From TMED27 sp963922705 (GTDB lineage Bacteria > Pseudomonadota > Alphaproteobacteria > Micavibrionales > Micavibrionaceae), in assembly GCA_963922705.1 (NCBI GenBank), contig CAWUJS010000006.1, positions 1 to 57,096 on the forward strand: a stretch of DNA of 57,096 bases, given 5' to 3'. Below are positions 34,347-42,913 of the stretch, piece by piece (the first letter of the stretch is position 1; each line of letters opens with the position of its first letter). A program made the translations under genes and the position numbers. The notes under the pieces are model-generated. The model had not been told where the DNA came from. It did no database searches and saw only the letters and a list, made by a program, of their open reading frames with translations.

Positions 34347-35339
34347 TTAAAAAGGTTTCAAGGTTTCTGGACGTTGAATAATTGTTTTCTCGATTAATTT
34401 ATGAAATTTCGTGAAAAAGCTGTCTCTTATTTCATCAATCTCCATAAGAATTTCATGTCCTGCGTCTTTAAATTCAATCAATTCAGCGTTTTTTAAATTG
34501 TTGGCTGCGCGTTTTATATCCTCATTATCAACAATCATATCTTTACCTGCAATCGTAATCAGACACTTTGTTTCAACAGTATCAAGAAAATCCTTTTTTT
34601 GAACAAAATTGCAGCTTTGGGATGCATAATACAGCCATCTAAAAGTTGGGCTGCCAACAGCAAGTGCCGGATCAGCCTCACACCATTTTTCATGAATGGC
34701 GTTACGTTTTTCATCATGTGAAAAAACAGAAAGCCCTCTTTTTCTACGTATGGCTTTATTCCATTCGCCGCCGCCCATTACGTAATGCTCTGGTCTTGCG
34801 CCATCCAAAGCGTTTAGGAGGATATTTGATAATGGTATTTTATTGAGTGCTTTTATGCCAAGCATAGGCGATGTGAAAGCGGCGCATTCAAATACATCAG
34901 GATATTTGCTGAGATACCGTAATCCAATATTGGCGCCCATAGAGTGCCCGAGCATAGCAAGTGGAATGCGTCCTTTATCAGGGTGGACGCTGGAATGTTT
35001 GATATAGCCAAGAATAAAAGCGTGCAGGCGTTCAACGTCGATATCAAAATTCTCTCCATGGCGTTTATGAGGGTCTTTTAGATAGCGGTCAGAACGTCCT
35101 TGTCCGGGCCAATCCAAGACCCAGAAAGCCAGTTTCATATCAAGGCATGTGCGTGCAACCTCATAATATTTTTCGGTGAATTCGCTGAGGCCTGGCAAGC
35201 ATACAACAACTGCATCCGGGACTTCATTTTCAGGAAATGCTGAGCCGAATGCTATACGCATCCCGTGGCTTTTGAAATGATGCGGTCGCCAACCGTTTGG
35301 GGGTAGAAATCTATCTTCTAAGTCAGGAATTTTATTCAT
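34347..35339 (-). CDS. S33-type alpha/beta-hydrolase, lysophospholipase-like
   Basis: This 330-residue protein resembles PldB-type lysophospholipases and monoglyceride lipases. It has VVCLPGLSEFTEKYYEVA, DWPGQGRSDR, the nucleophile elbow LGHSMGAN, AGKDMIVDNED (acid) and DAGHEILME (His base). No signal peptide is seen. The substrate is probably a lipid ester, by family. It lies between a small ORF and pntB on the same strand, with a 60-bp gap. Confidence 0.85.
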   Translation of the reverse strand: MNKIPDLEDRFLPPNGWRPHHFKSHGMRIAFGSAFPENEVPDAVVVCLPGLSEFTEKYYEVARTCLDMKLAFWVLDWPGQGRSDRYLKDPHKRHGENFDIDVERLHAFILGYIKHSSVHPDKGRIPLAMLGHSMGANIGLRYLSKYPDVFECAAFTSPMLGIKALNKIPLSNILLNALDGARPEHYVMGGGEWNKAIRRKRGLSVFSHDEKRNAIHEKWCEADPALAVGSPTFRWLYYASQSCNFVQKKDFLDTVETKCLITIAGKDMIVDNEDIKRAANNLKNAELIEFKDAGHEILMEIDEIRDSFFTKFHKLIEKTIIQRPETLKPF

Positions 35340-35399
35340 AGTAAAAATTATTATGCTGACAAAGTTTTAAAGAAAAGTGAATATTAGGGAGTGTGAATA

Positions 35400-36791
35400 C
35401 TACTCCATAGCTTTAATGATATCTTCAGTCATTTTTTTCGCATCATCAAGCAGCATCATCGTATTTTCTTCAAAAAAGAGCGGGTTATCTATCCCTGCAT
35501 ATCCAGAGCCAAGAGAGCGTTTTACAAATAATACTGTTTGCGCATTTTCCACATCAAGGACAGGCATGCCGTAAATCGGTGACGTAGTGTCATTCTTGGC
35601 CGCAGGGTTTGTAATATCATTGGCGCCAATCACATAGGCGACATCGGCTTGGGCAAATTCGCGGTTGATATCTTCCATTTCGAAAACTTCATCATAAGGA
35701 ACGTTAGCCTCTGCCAGTAAAACGTTCATATGCCCTGGCATACGTCCCGCAACCGGGTGAATGGCATATTTAACATCCACGCCTTCTTTTTTAAGGATAT
35801 CGGACATTTCGCGTAAAGCATGCTGGGCTTGTGCGACTGCCATACCGTAGCCGGGAATGATTATGACTTTTGAGGCGTTTTTCATGATATAGGCTGCATC
35901 TTCTGCTGCGCCGATTTTAGCCTGACGATCCGGATCATGTGTATCTGCGCCGCCTGCTGCTTGCTCACCACCGAAACCACCGAGCAAGACGGAGATAAAT
36001 GAGCGGTTCATTCCTTTGCACATAATATATGAGAGAATTGCGCCGGATGCGCCAACAAGCGCACCTGTGATGATGAGCAAGTTATTGTGGAGCGTAAAGC
36101 CTATCCCTGCTGCGGCCCAACCGGAATAAGAGTTGAGCATGGAAACAATCACCGGCATATCGGCGCCGCCAATCGGGATAATCATTAGAACGCCGAGCGC
36201 TAATGCCAGAATTGTAATCAGAAAGAATAAAAACCCGCTTTCTGTAATGCACAGGAGAATAATGAGGAGCATTAAGAGAGCGCCGAGCATGCCGTTCAAA
36301 GCATGTTGACCGCCAAAAGTAACGGGCTTACCGCTGATGGTTCCTTGCAATTTCCCCCATGCGATCACTGATCCTGTGAAGGTAATTGCGCCAATTGCAA
36401 GACCGATCGACATTTCGATTAATGAGGCAAGGTGAATATCGTCTTTTGTACCAATGCCAAAGGCTTCGGGGTTCAGGAATGCGGATGTTGCGACAAAAAC
36501 GGCTGCTAAACCGACAAGAGAGTGAAAGGCTGCCATGAGTTGCGGTAAAGCCGTCATTTCAATACGCTGGGCGATAACAGTGCCGATGCCGCCGCCAATA
36601 CCAATGGCGAGCAGCACCCAAAACCAGCTACCGACTTGTGGTAAAAGCAGGGTTGTAATAATCGCAATTGCCATCCCGGCAATTCCAAAGTTAAGGCCCT
36701 GACGCGCTGTTTCAGGATGCGATAGACCGCGCAAAGCCAGAATAAACAAAATGGATGCTATGAGATAAGTAAAAGCGGCGAATGTTTCCAT
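35400..36791 (-). CDS. pntB: Proton-translocating NAD(P) transhydrogenase subunit beta
   Basis: PntB carries the NADP-binding domain and most of the proton channel of transhydrogenase, which makes NADPH using the proton gradient. The 463-residue protein has eight to nine membrane helices and the C-terminal NADP domain with IIPGYGMAVAQAQHAL, HPVAGRMPGHMNVLLAEA, VIGANDITNPAA and KRSLGSGYAGIDN. Its start is 2 bp after the hepT stop, and its ribosome site (AGGAAGA) lies in the last hepT codons, so a toxin-antitoxin pair now sits in the operon upstream of it. Confidence 0.97.
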   Translation of the reverse strand: METFAAFTYLIASILFILALRGLSHPETARQGLNFGIAGMAIAIITTLLLPQVGSWFWVLLAIGIGGGIGTVIAQRIEMTALPQLMAAFHSLVGLAAVFVATSAFLNPEAFGIGTKDDIHLASLIEMSIGLAIGAITFTGSVIAWGKLQGTISGKPVTFGGQHALNGMLGALLMLLIILLCITESGFLFFLITILALALGVLMIIPIGGADMPVIVSMLNSYSGWAAAGIGFTLHNNLLIITGALVGASGAILSYIMCKGMNRSFISVLLGGFGGEQAAGGADTHDPDRQAKIGAAEDAAYIMKNASKVIIIPGYGMAVAQAQHALREMSDILKKEGVDVKYAIHPVAGRMPGHMNVLLAEANVPYDEVFEMEDINREFAQADVAYVIGANDITNPAAKNDTTSPIYGMPVLDVENAQTVLFVKRSLGSGYAGIDNPLFFEENTMMLLDDAKKMTEDIIKAME

Positions 36792-36793
36792 GA

Positions 36794-37144
36794 TTATGTA
36801 TCTTCCTGTTCCTGCATAGCTTGCAATTGCGTTTTTAATGGTTGAAGCTTGTTTTTATATGTTTCCCAAATAACACGCGGATCAATTCCTAAATAATCAT
36901 GTGATATCTTATTTCTCATCCCGATTATATTGTTCCACTGAATGTTAGAATACCGATCACGACAGTCACGAGGAACATATTTAGCGGCTTCTCCTAAAAT
37001 TTCAAAATATCTTTCAACAGTCCTGCATTTATGTTGATTGTCTAAAAAGCTACTTTCATTTTCGTCTTCCAGAAAGTCAAAAATCGCATCAATCTGATCA
37101 ATCATATCCTGCAAACGAAACAACCACCTTTTATTGCCAGACAT
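36794..37144 (-). CDS. hepT: HepT-like HEPN toxin (DUF86)
   Basis: HepT toxins are HEPN ribonucleases. The 116-residue helical protein has the catalytic RX4HXY motif (Arg77, His82, Tyr84 in RNKISHDY) and the usual ERYFEILGEAAK helix. In the characterised MntA-HepT system the antitoxin adds AMP to this Tyr and silences the toxin. The start overlaps mntA by 14 bp. It lies inside the pnt operon. Confidence 0.9.
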   Translation of the reverse strand: MSGNKRWLFRLQDMIDQIDAIFDFLEDENESSFLDNQHKCRTVERYFEILGEAAKYVPRDCRDRYSNIQWNNIIGMRNKISHDYLGIDPRVIWETYKNKLQPLKTQLQAMQEQEDT

Positions 37145-37433
37145 CTTGAGCCTCCGAAAGAATGTTATCTTTCAGATAGTGATGTAATTCACTTTCCATC
37201 GCCAAATCAACATCAACACCGCCAAGCATATGTCCAATCTTCTCATTCATTGTAAAATATGACCAATCAGGCAAGGTTTCGAATTCTACAATCAAGTCAA
37301 CATCACTCTGTGCTGTTGCTTCACCGCGAGCCACAGAACCGAAAACACGCAAACGCTTAATGCCAAAATCATTTTCTAAAATTGGACGAAGCTCTCGCAA
37401 ACGTTCAATAATTTTTCTGCTTTCTTTGTTCAA
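37131..37433 (-). CDS. mntA: MntA-like minimal nucleotidyltransferase antitoxin
   Basis: This 100-residue protein is a minimal nucleotidyltransferase with the motif GSX10DXD (Gly32-Ser33, Asp44, Asp46 in GSVARGEATAQSDVDL) and a third acid in VDVDLAM. It pairs with the adjacent HEPN protein and likely AMPylates its Tyr84. It starts 38 bp after pntAB. All catalytic residues appear intact. Confidence 0.9.
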   Translation of the reverse strand: MNKESRKIIERLRELRPILENDFGIKRLRVFGSVARGEATAQSDVDLIVEFETLPDWSYFTMNEKIGHMLGGVDVDLAMESELHHYLKDNILSEAQDVWQ

Positions 37434-37471
37434 ACCAAGTCTTTTCCTCTGCGCATCTATAAATTAAAGGC

Positions 37472-37879
37472 CTAAGCCCCCCTTTTCTTAAACATACTAA
37501 GCATGCGCCGGGTGATAATAAATCCACCGAAAATATTCACCGAAGCCAGTATTACGGCTAGAAATCCAAACAATGAAAAAGTGCCATCCTCTGGCCAGAC
37601 AGCAACAATCGCGCCGACAATAATGACCGAGGAAATCGCATTGGTAATGCCCATCAGCGGAGAGTGGAGGGCAGGGGTTACGCGCCAGACAACGTGATAG
37701 CCGACAAAACAGGCGAGGACAAAAACCGTAAGACCTGTCACAATAAAGGGCGTTGCATGTCCTGCGCTTTCAATCGCGCCGGAGCTTTCAACGGCAAGGC
37801 TGGCGGCGGTTTCGGATAATTCCTGCAATTTGTTGGCAAGTTCTGCAGCGCTTTCTGTAACTGTACGGTCTTGAGACAT
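37472..37879 (-). CDS. pntAB: NAD(P) transhydrogenase subunit alpha, part 2
   Basis: This is the short membrane subunit of the three-gene transhydrogenase. The 135-residue protein has about three to four membrane helices with LHSPLMGITNAISSVIIVGA and VNIFGGFIITRRMLSMF. An N-terminal extension of about 40 residues (TESAAELANKLQELSETAAS) is helical and hydrophilic. The start at 37879 follows AAGGA and is 3 bp after pntAA. Confidence 0.95.
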   Translation of the reverse strand: MSQDRTVTESAAELANKLQELSETAASLAVESSGAIESAGHATPFIVTGLTVFVLACFVGYHVVWRVTPALHSPLMGITNAISSVIIVGAIVAVWPEDGTFSLFGFLAVILASVNIFGGFIITRRMLSMFKKRGA

Positions 37880-37882
37880 GGT

Positions 37883-39178
37883 TTAGTCCTTTTTGCTTTG
37901 CTGATCGGTCTTTTCAACAGTCTTTTTACTGGGCGCAGCTTTTGAGGAAGCTGTTTTGGTTGTTTTTTTTGTAGCCGGCTTTTTAACTGCTGTTTTTTTC
38001 TCAGTTGTTTTTTTCCCAGTTGTTTTTTTAGGGGGCGCTTTTTTTTGAATAAAATCGGGATGGATGATTTCACCATCTTTTGTTAGAAGAACACCTGCAA
38101 TGATTTCATCTTCAAGGTTAAGATCAATTTTCTTTTTCTCATCACTGATCACAAGCTGAACAAAATTTAGCAAGTTTTTGGCGTAAAGCGCGGATGCATT
38201 AGCTGCTAAACGTCCTGGAACATTGTGATGGCCAACAATAGTCACGCCATGTTTTTTTAGCACCTTTCCAGCTTCGGACAGGGCGCAATTCCCGCCTGTT
38301 TCAACGGCGAGATCAACAATGACAGAGCCGGGCTTCATGGATTTAACCATCTTTTCTGAAATCAATTTTGGTGCAGGGCGACCGGGAATGAGAGCTGTTG
38401 TGATAACAATATCCTGTTTGGAGATTGTCTCTTCAATCAGGGCTTGTTGCTCTTTTTGATATTCTTTTGACATCTCTTTGGCATAACCGCCTGCTGTCTC
38501 AGCCTCTTTAAACTCTTCATTTTCAACGGCAACGAAAGAAGCGCCCAGAGATTCAACCTGTTCTTTTGCAGCTGGTCTGACATCTGTTGCCGAGACAATA
38601 GCACCCAAACGCCGTGCAGTTGCAATGGCCTGCAAGCCTGCAACGCCGGCACCCATCACGAAAACCTTTGCTGGTGGGACTGTTCCTGCTGCCGTCATCA
38701 TCATCGGAAGGGCGCGACCGAAATGCTCGGTTGCATCAAGCACGGATTTATAGCCCGCTAAATTGGATTGGGATGATAAGACATCCATGCTTTGCGCACG
38801 TGTAATACGCGGCATGAGCTCCATAGAGCATGCATTGATATTCGCCTTTGCAAGAGATTCAATCAGGGCTTGATTGGAATGCGGAGCGAGCATAGCAATT
38901 AGCAATGTTGCTTTTTGGATATGCTTGATTTCATCTTCATCTGGAGCCTGTACTTTCAAAACAATATCTGCGCTTTTGTAAGTCTCGGCGGCATTTTTAC
39001 AAATGACAGCTCCGGCGGCTTTAAAGTCCTCATCGATTATATCTGCGCCAAGCCCTGCGCCTGTCTCAATGCAGATATGCGCACCGAGAGCACATAGTTT
39101 TTTTACGGTTTCCGGCGAGGCAGCCACACGGGTTTCGTTTGTGGATATCTCTTTTGGTATGGCGATTTTTAAAGCCAA
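37883..39178 (-). CDS. pntAA: NAD(P) transhydrogenase subunit alpha, part 1, with basic tail
   Basis: PntAA is the NAD-binding cytoplasmic subunit. The 431-residue protein has the alanine-dehydrogenase fold with IPKEISTNETRVAASPETV, AMDVLSSQSNLAGYKSVL-like sequence, and the Rossmann loop VMGAGVAGLQAIATARRLGA. The family domain ends near residue 378. A further 50 residues of Lys, Thr, Ala and Pro (PPKKTTGKKTTEKK, then PATKKTTKTASSKAAPSKK) resemble histone H1 or AlgP-like tails and are not normal for PntAA. The start is TTG 39178, preceded by GGAAAGGG. Confidence 0.94.
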   Translation of the reverse strand: MALKIAIPKEISTNETRVAASPETVKKLCALGAHICIETGAGLGADIIDEDFKAAGAVICKNAAETYKSADIVLKVQAPDEDEIKHIQKATLLIAMLAPHSNQALIESLAKANINACSMELMPRITRAQSMDVLSSQSNLAGYKSVLDATEHFGRALPMMMTAAGTVPPAKVFVMGAGVAGLQAIATARRLGAIVSATDVRPAAKEQVESLGASFVAVENEEFKEAETAGGYAKEMSKEYQKEQQALIEETISKQDIVITTALIPGRPAPKLISEKMVKSMKPGSVIVDLAVETGGNCALSEAGKVLKKHGVTIVGHHNVPGRLAANASALYAKNLLNFVQLVISDEKKKIDLNLEDEIIAGVLLTKDGEIIHPDFIQKKAPPKKTTGKKTTEKKTAVKKPATKKTTKTASSKAAPSKKTVEKTDQQSKKD

Positions 39179-39342
39179 AGGAAAACCCTTTCCATATATT
39201 TAATGCAGACTTGATGTAATAAAAACATGCACGATCTTGTAGCGTTTGTGAAGAGCATTTTCACAGTTTTTCCTTTAAAAAACCAGGCTTTTATCTCGCG
39301 TAATCTAATCCTTGAATAAAATATTATTTTTCTTTAAGTTAA

Positions 39343-39411
39343 TACTTAAGTAGTATCCTCTGCCTCCCGCATTCTTTGTAAACACTTTTTAAGTAGCTTA
39401 AGGCTTAAGTA
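39343..39411. promoter_or_regulatory. Cluster of CTTAAG palindromes before the secretion operon
   Basis: TACTTAAGTA (39343-39352), CTTAAGG (39397-39403) and CTTAAGT (39404-39410) lie within 70 bp of the tolC start, with a further TTTTAAGTA at 39387-39395. The repeated TTAAGTA core suggests a binding site for an unknown regulator overlapping the translation start region. The rest of 39179-39414 shows nothing else. Confidence 0.35.
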
Positions 39412-39414
39412 CCT

Positions 39415-40776
39415 ATGAAAAAGTATTTTCTATCGTTGGTTGCCTGTGTCGGTGGTTTGTTACTGCCTTGCAATGGGGAAGCGCAGACAATTCAGGATGC
39501 TGTTCAAGCTGCAATAACAAATCATCCGCAAATTGAACAGGCCAAAGCAAGGTTTTATGCCGCAGAACAAGAAATATCTTCTGTAAAGTCTGGCTTTTTT
39601 CCCTCTCTTTCTGTTGGGGTAACAGGTGGACGTGTTTACAGTGATAACTCAACATCACGCGGGTCTGTTACGACAAGAGGTGCGGCTTATTCGGGTTTGG
39701 GAGAGGTGAATGCTTCTTTACAACAGCCGTTATTTGACGGGTTTCAGGCGATGAATCGCTTTAGATCTGCAAAAGCCATCACTGATTCTGCTGATCTTCA
39801 GCTTCAGGACGCGCAAGAGCAGATCGCTTTTAGAACCGTGCAAGCTTTTATTAACGTGCTGCAATCGCGTTCAATCTTAATTCGCCTGAAAAATCATGAG
39901 GGGAAAATAAAGGATTATCTCCAGCGTATTGAGACCAATGTTGAAGATGGCGGTGCAGATGAATCCCAGCTCCAGCAGGCAAAAGATGTCTTTGTTTTTC
40001 TGAGTGGGTTTATAGCCGATTATAACGCGCAATTAAAGACGGCGGAATCACAGTTTCTGGAATTAACGGGTGAATTGCCAACTCAGGATATGGATATTCC
40101 TGTCTTTAAGATGCCGGGTCTTCCGGCCTCACTGGACGAAGGCATGTCCCTTGCAACATCAGATCATCCGGCGCTTCGCTCGCTTGTCGAGCAGGCCAAA
40201 GCCTCAGGATTTGATATCAAAGCTGAAAAAGGTAGTTTATATCCTGAAATTCTTGGTGAATTATCGTATTTAAAAAATGATAAACGCGAAGAAATTGGCG
40301 GAGAAATTGAAGATCAGCGCGCCGTAGTGCGCATGAACTGGGAATTTGAAGTGGGCGGCGGTCAATATGCACGGATCAAACAGCGTCGGTTTGAGCATGC
40401 CGAGCTGATAGCCCGTGAAAAAGAGGTTCGCAATCAAATTGAGCGTGATATTCGTATTGCCTTTGCAGAACGGGAAGTCGCAGCAACACGTTTAAAAAAC
40501 CAAAAAGAGCGTATCGCGCTTAACAAAAAACTATTTGAGACATATCAAGCCCAATTTGAAGGGGGCAAAGTTGATCTTTTGCAGCTTATGCAGGCTGATA
40601 ATCAGTTATTTAACACTGAAATTGAAAAAATAGTGTATCAATATCGTCTTCTTACGGCACAATATGGTTTAGTTGCAAGTCTGGGGCGTTTGCAGGATGT
40701 TCTATTTCAGGGGGAAGTTTGGGATAGCAGCCAGGACAAAATAGCAGAAAAAGCCCTGTATGAGACAGCAAAATAA
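39415..40776 (+). CDS. TolC-family outer membrane channel of type I secretion
   Basis: This is the outer membrane and periplasmic tunnel partner of an ABC exporter. The 453-residue protein has a signal peptide (MKKYFLSLVACVGGLLLPCNGEA), two OEP repeats with TIQDAVQAAITNHPQIEQAKA and GLGEVNASLQQPLFDGFQAMN, and long coiled-coil helices (FAEREVAATRLKNQKERI). The layout fits the LapE/AggA-type T1SS branch. It overlaps the ABC gene by 17 bp. Confidence 0.93.
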   Translation: MKKYFLSLVACVGGLLLPCNGEAQTIQDAVQAAITNHPQIEQAKARFYAAEQEISSVKSGFFPSLSVGVTGGRVYSDNSTSRGSVTTRGAAYSGLGEVNASLQQPLFDGFQAMNRFRSAKAITDSADLQLQDAQEQIAFRTVQAFINVLQSRSILIRLKNHEGKIKDYLQRIETNVEDGGADESQLQQAKDVFVFLSGFIADYNAQLKTAESQFLELTGELPTQDMDIPVFKMPGLPASLDEGMSLATSDHPALRSLVEQAKASGFDIKAEKGSLYPEILGELSYLKNDKREEIGGEIEDQRAVVRMNWEFEVGGGQYARIKQRRFEHAELIAREKEVRNQIERDIRIAFAEREVAATRLKNQKERIALNKKLFETYQAQFEGGKVDLLQLMQADNQLFNTEIEKIVYQYRLLTAQYGLVASLGRLQDVLFQGEVWDSSQDKIAEKALYETAK

Positions 40777-42913
40777 AGATAATAGTCAAGACAAGCTGGC
40801 GCGTGCTGTTGATCCATTGCTGAAATGTCTGGTTTTTTTGACCGCACATTATGGCCGCGCGAAATCAGAGCAGGCTTTAACAGCTGGTCTTCCTTATGAT
40901 GAGCAAAATATGCGTCCGCAGCTTTTTTGTGAAGCGGCGGAGCGTTTGGGGCTGAAAACCAAAATCGTTAAAAAGCGTAAGCTGGATGCAATTCCGGATG
41001 CTGTTTTGCCTGTGGTTTTGGTGTTAAAAAACGAGCAGGCTTGTATTTTATTGGAAGTTAAAGATCAGAAGGCTAAAATTTACCTGCCGGATACGGATAG
41101 CCAAAAAGAGATTGCGTTTGAAACTTTGCAAAATGATTTTGCAGGTTTTGCGATTTATATTCATCCGCGTGCTGAATTTACCAATCCTGACACTGTGCAT
41201 CTTGAAGATACAAACCGTCACTGGTTTTGGGGCATCGTGAGGGAAAATCGCGGGATATATGGTCTTGTTCTTTTGGGTGCTGTCTTTATTAATTTATTTG
41301 GCCTCACCAGCCCTTTATTCATCATGAATGTCTATGATCGTGTCATTCCCAATAATGCCATTGAAACTGGCTGGGCTTTGGGGGTTGGGGCGCTGGCCAT
41401 ATTCATCTTTGATTTTATTATGCGCAATTTAAGGGGCTATTTGATTGATTTTTCTGGGCGTAAAATTGATGTCATTGCGGCGCGTCGTATTTATGATCAG
41501 GTTTTGAATATGCGGCTGTCTGAACGTCCGAAATCAAGCGGATCGTTCGCCAATATGCTGCATGATTTTAATGCGGTCAGGGAATTTTTTACCTCCGCCA
41601 CGATTACAGGGTTGGTGGATCTGCCTTTTACATTATTTTTCCTGTTCATTATCTATCAACTGGGTGGATCAATAGCCTTTGTGCTTTTGGCGCTTATTGT
41701 TGTGGTGATTATGAGTGGATTTATACTACAATTCCCGCTGAAATCATTGGTTCGAAAATCGACGCAATCTGCCGAAGCCAAGCATGGCTTGCTTGTTGAA
41801 ACGATTCATGGTTTGGAAACGGTCAAAGCGATTGGTGCGGATGGGCGTTTTCGCAAAAGATATGGCAGTTATGTTGGCGAGAATGCAGCCTTTGGGCAAT
41901 CTTCGCGCTTTGTTTCAAGTCTGGGCGTGAATATCGCGCAATTTATTCAACAAATTGCTTCTATTTTGGTTATTTTAGCAGGGATGTACGCGGTTCAGGC
42001 AGGTGATTTATCTGTTGGCGCGCTGATTGCCTGTGTGATTTTGGGTGGGCGTGCAATTTCGCCAATTGGGCAGATAGCAGCTCTCATGACCAAATACCAT
42101 CAGGCGGATGGCGCGCTGAAAACGTTGGATAATATCATGCGCAAAGATGTTGAGCGTCCGCCGCATCAGCAATTTTTGAATCGCTCAGAGCTGGAAGGGA
42201 AGATTGCGTTTGAGAGTATCAGCTTTTCTTATCCCGATGTGCAACGTGACGTTTTGAATGGTGTGAGTTTTACGATTAATCCCGGTGAAAAAGTCGGGAT
42301 TATCGGGCGCATTGGATCAGGCAAAAGTACGATCGCCAGATTAATGATGGGGCTCTATCAGCCGCAAAATGGTACGATTTTAATTGATAATACAGATTAT
42401 AAGCAAATTGATCCGGCGGATTTAAGGCGAAACGTTGCGTATATTGCGCAGGATGTTGTGCTTTTTACTGGCTCTGTGAGGGATAATATTGCGGCGAGTG
42501 TGCCGCATGCCTCCGAAGAGGCGATTTTAAAAGCGGCGAAGCTTTCCGGTGTGCACGATTTTGTTTCTAAACATCCGATGGGATATGATGCGCCTGTTGG
42601 CGAGCATGGCTCTAACCTGTCCGGTGGTCAAAGACAGGCGATAGCGCTCGCGCGTGCTATGCTCATTAACCCAAAAGTATTGATCTGTGATGAGCCGACC
42701 AATGCGATGGATATGCAGGCAGAAGATGCTTTTAAAAAATATGTGAATGAAGAGGTTAAGGATAAAACGCTCATTGTCATCACGCATAAAAACACAATGC
42801 TGGATATGGTTGAACGTCTGATACTGATGGATAACGGCAAATTAATCATGGATGGGGAGCGCGATAAGGTCATCACGGCTTTGCAGACCGGAAAAATCGA
42901 GGTGCCGGAATGA
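40760..42913 (+). CDS. Type I secretion ABC transporter, LapB/RtxB-like
   Basis: This inner membrane exporter drives secretion of large RTX-type proteins. The 717-residue protein has an N-terminal C39-like domain (about 15-140, DPLLKCLVFLTAHYGRAKSE) of the non-cleaving type seen in LapB. A six-helix membrane domain follows (about 160-450), then an ATPase with Walker A GRIGSGKST, signature LSGGQRQAIALARA, Walker B VLICDEPTNAMD and switch His in VITHKN. The substrate is not in the window. It overlaps the adaptor gene by 4 bp. Confidence 0.95.
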   Translation: MRQQNKDNSQDKLARAVDPLLKCLVFLTAHYGRAKSEQALTAGLPYDEQNMRPQLFCEAAERLGLKTKIVKKRKLDAIPDAVLPVVLVLKNEQACILLEVKDQKAKIYLPDTDSQKEIAFETLQNDFAGFAIYIHPRAEFTNPDTVHLEDTNRHWFWGIVRENRGIYGLVLLGAVFINLFGLTSPLFIMNVYDRVIPNNAIETGWALGVGALAIFIFDFIMRNLRGYLIDFSGRKIDVIAARRIYDQVLNMRLSERPKSSGSFANMLHDFNAVREFFTSATITGLVDLPFTLFFLFIIYQLGGSIAFVLLALIVVVIMSGFILQFPLKSLVRKSTQSAEAKHGLLVETIHGLETVKAIGADGRFRKRYGSYVGENAAFGQSSRFVSSLGVNIAQFIQQIASILVILAGMYAVQAGDLSVGALIACVILGGRAISPIGQIAALMTKYHQADGALKTLDNIMRKDVERPPHQQFLNRSELEGKIAFESISFSYPDVQRDVLNGVSFTINPGEKVGIIGRIGSGKSTIARLMMGLYQPQNGTILIDNTDYKQIDPADLRRNVAYIAQDVVLFTGSVRDNIAASVPHASEEAILKAAKLSGVHDFVSKHPMGYDAPVGEHGSNLSGGQRQAIALARAMLINPKVLICDEPTNAMDMQAEDAFKKYVNEEVKDKTLIVITHKNTMLDMVERLILMDNGKLIMDGERDKVITALQTGKIEVPE

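Noticed and set aside
37738..38076. Lysine-rich alternative frame over the end of pntAA and start of pntAB
   Set aside because: It is a shadow of the repetitive AAA/ACA-rich pntAA tail. The pntAA and pntAB frames are both intact there.
39361..39414. CtrA binding site before the secretion operon
   Set aside because: The TTAA pairs are spaced 4, 5 or 8 bp apart, not the 7 bp of the CtrA consensus.
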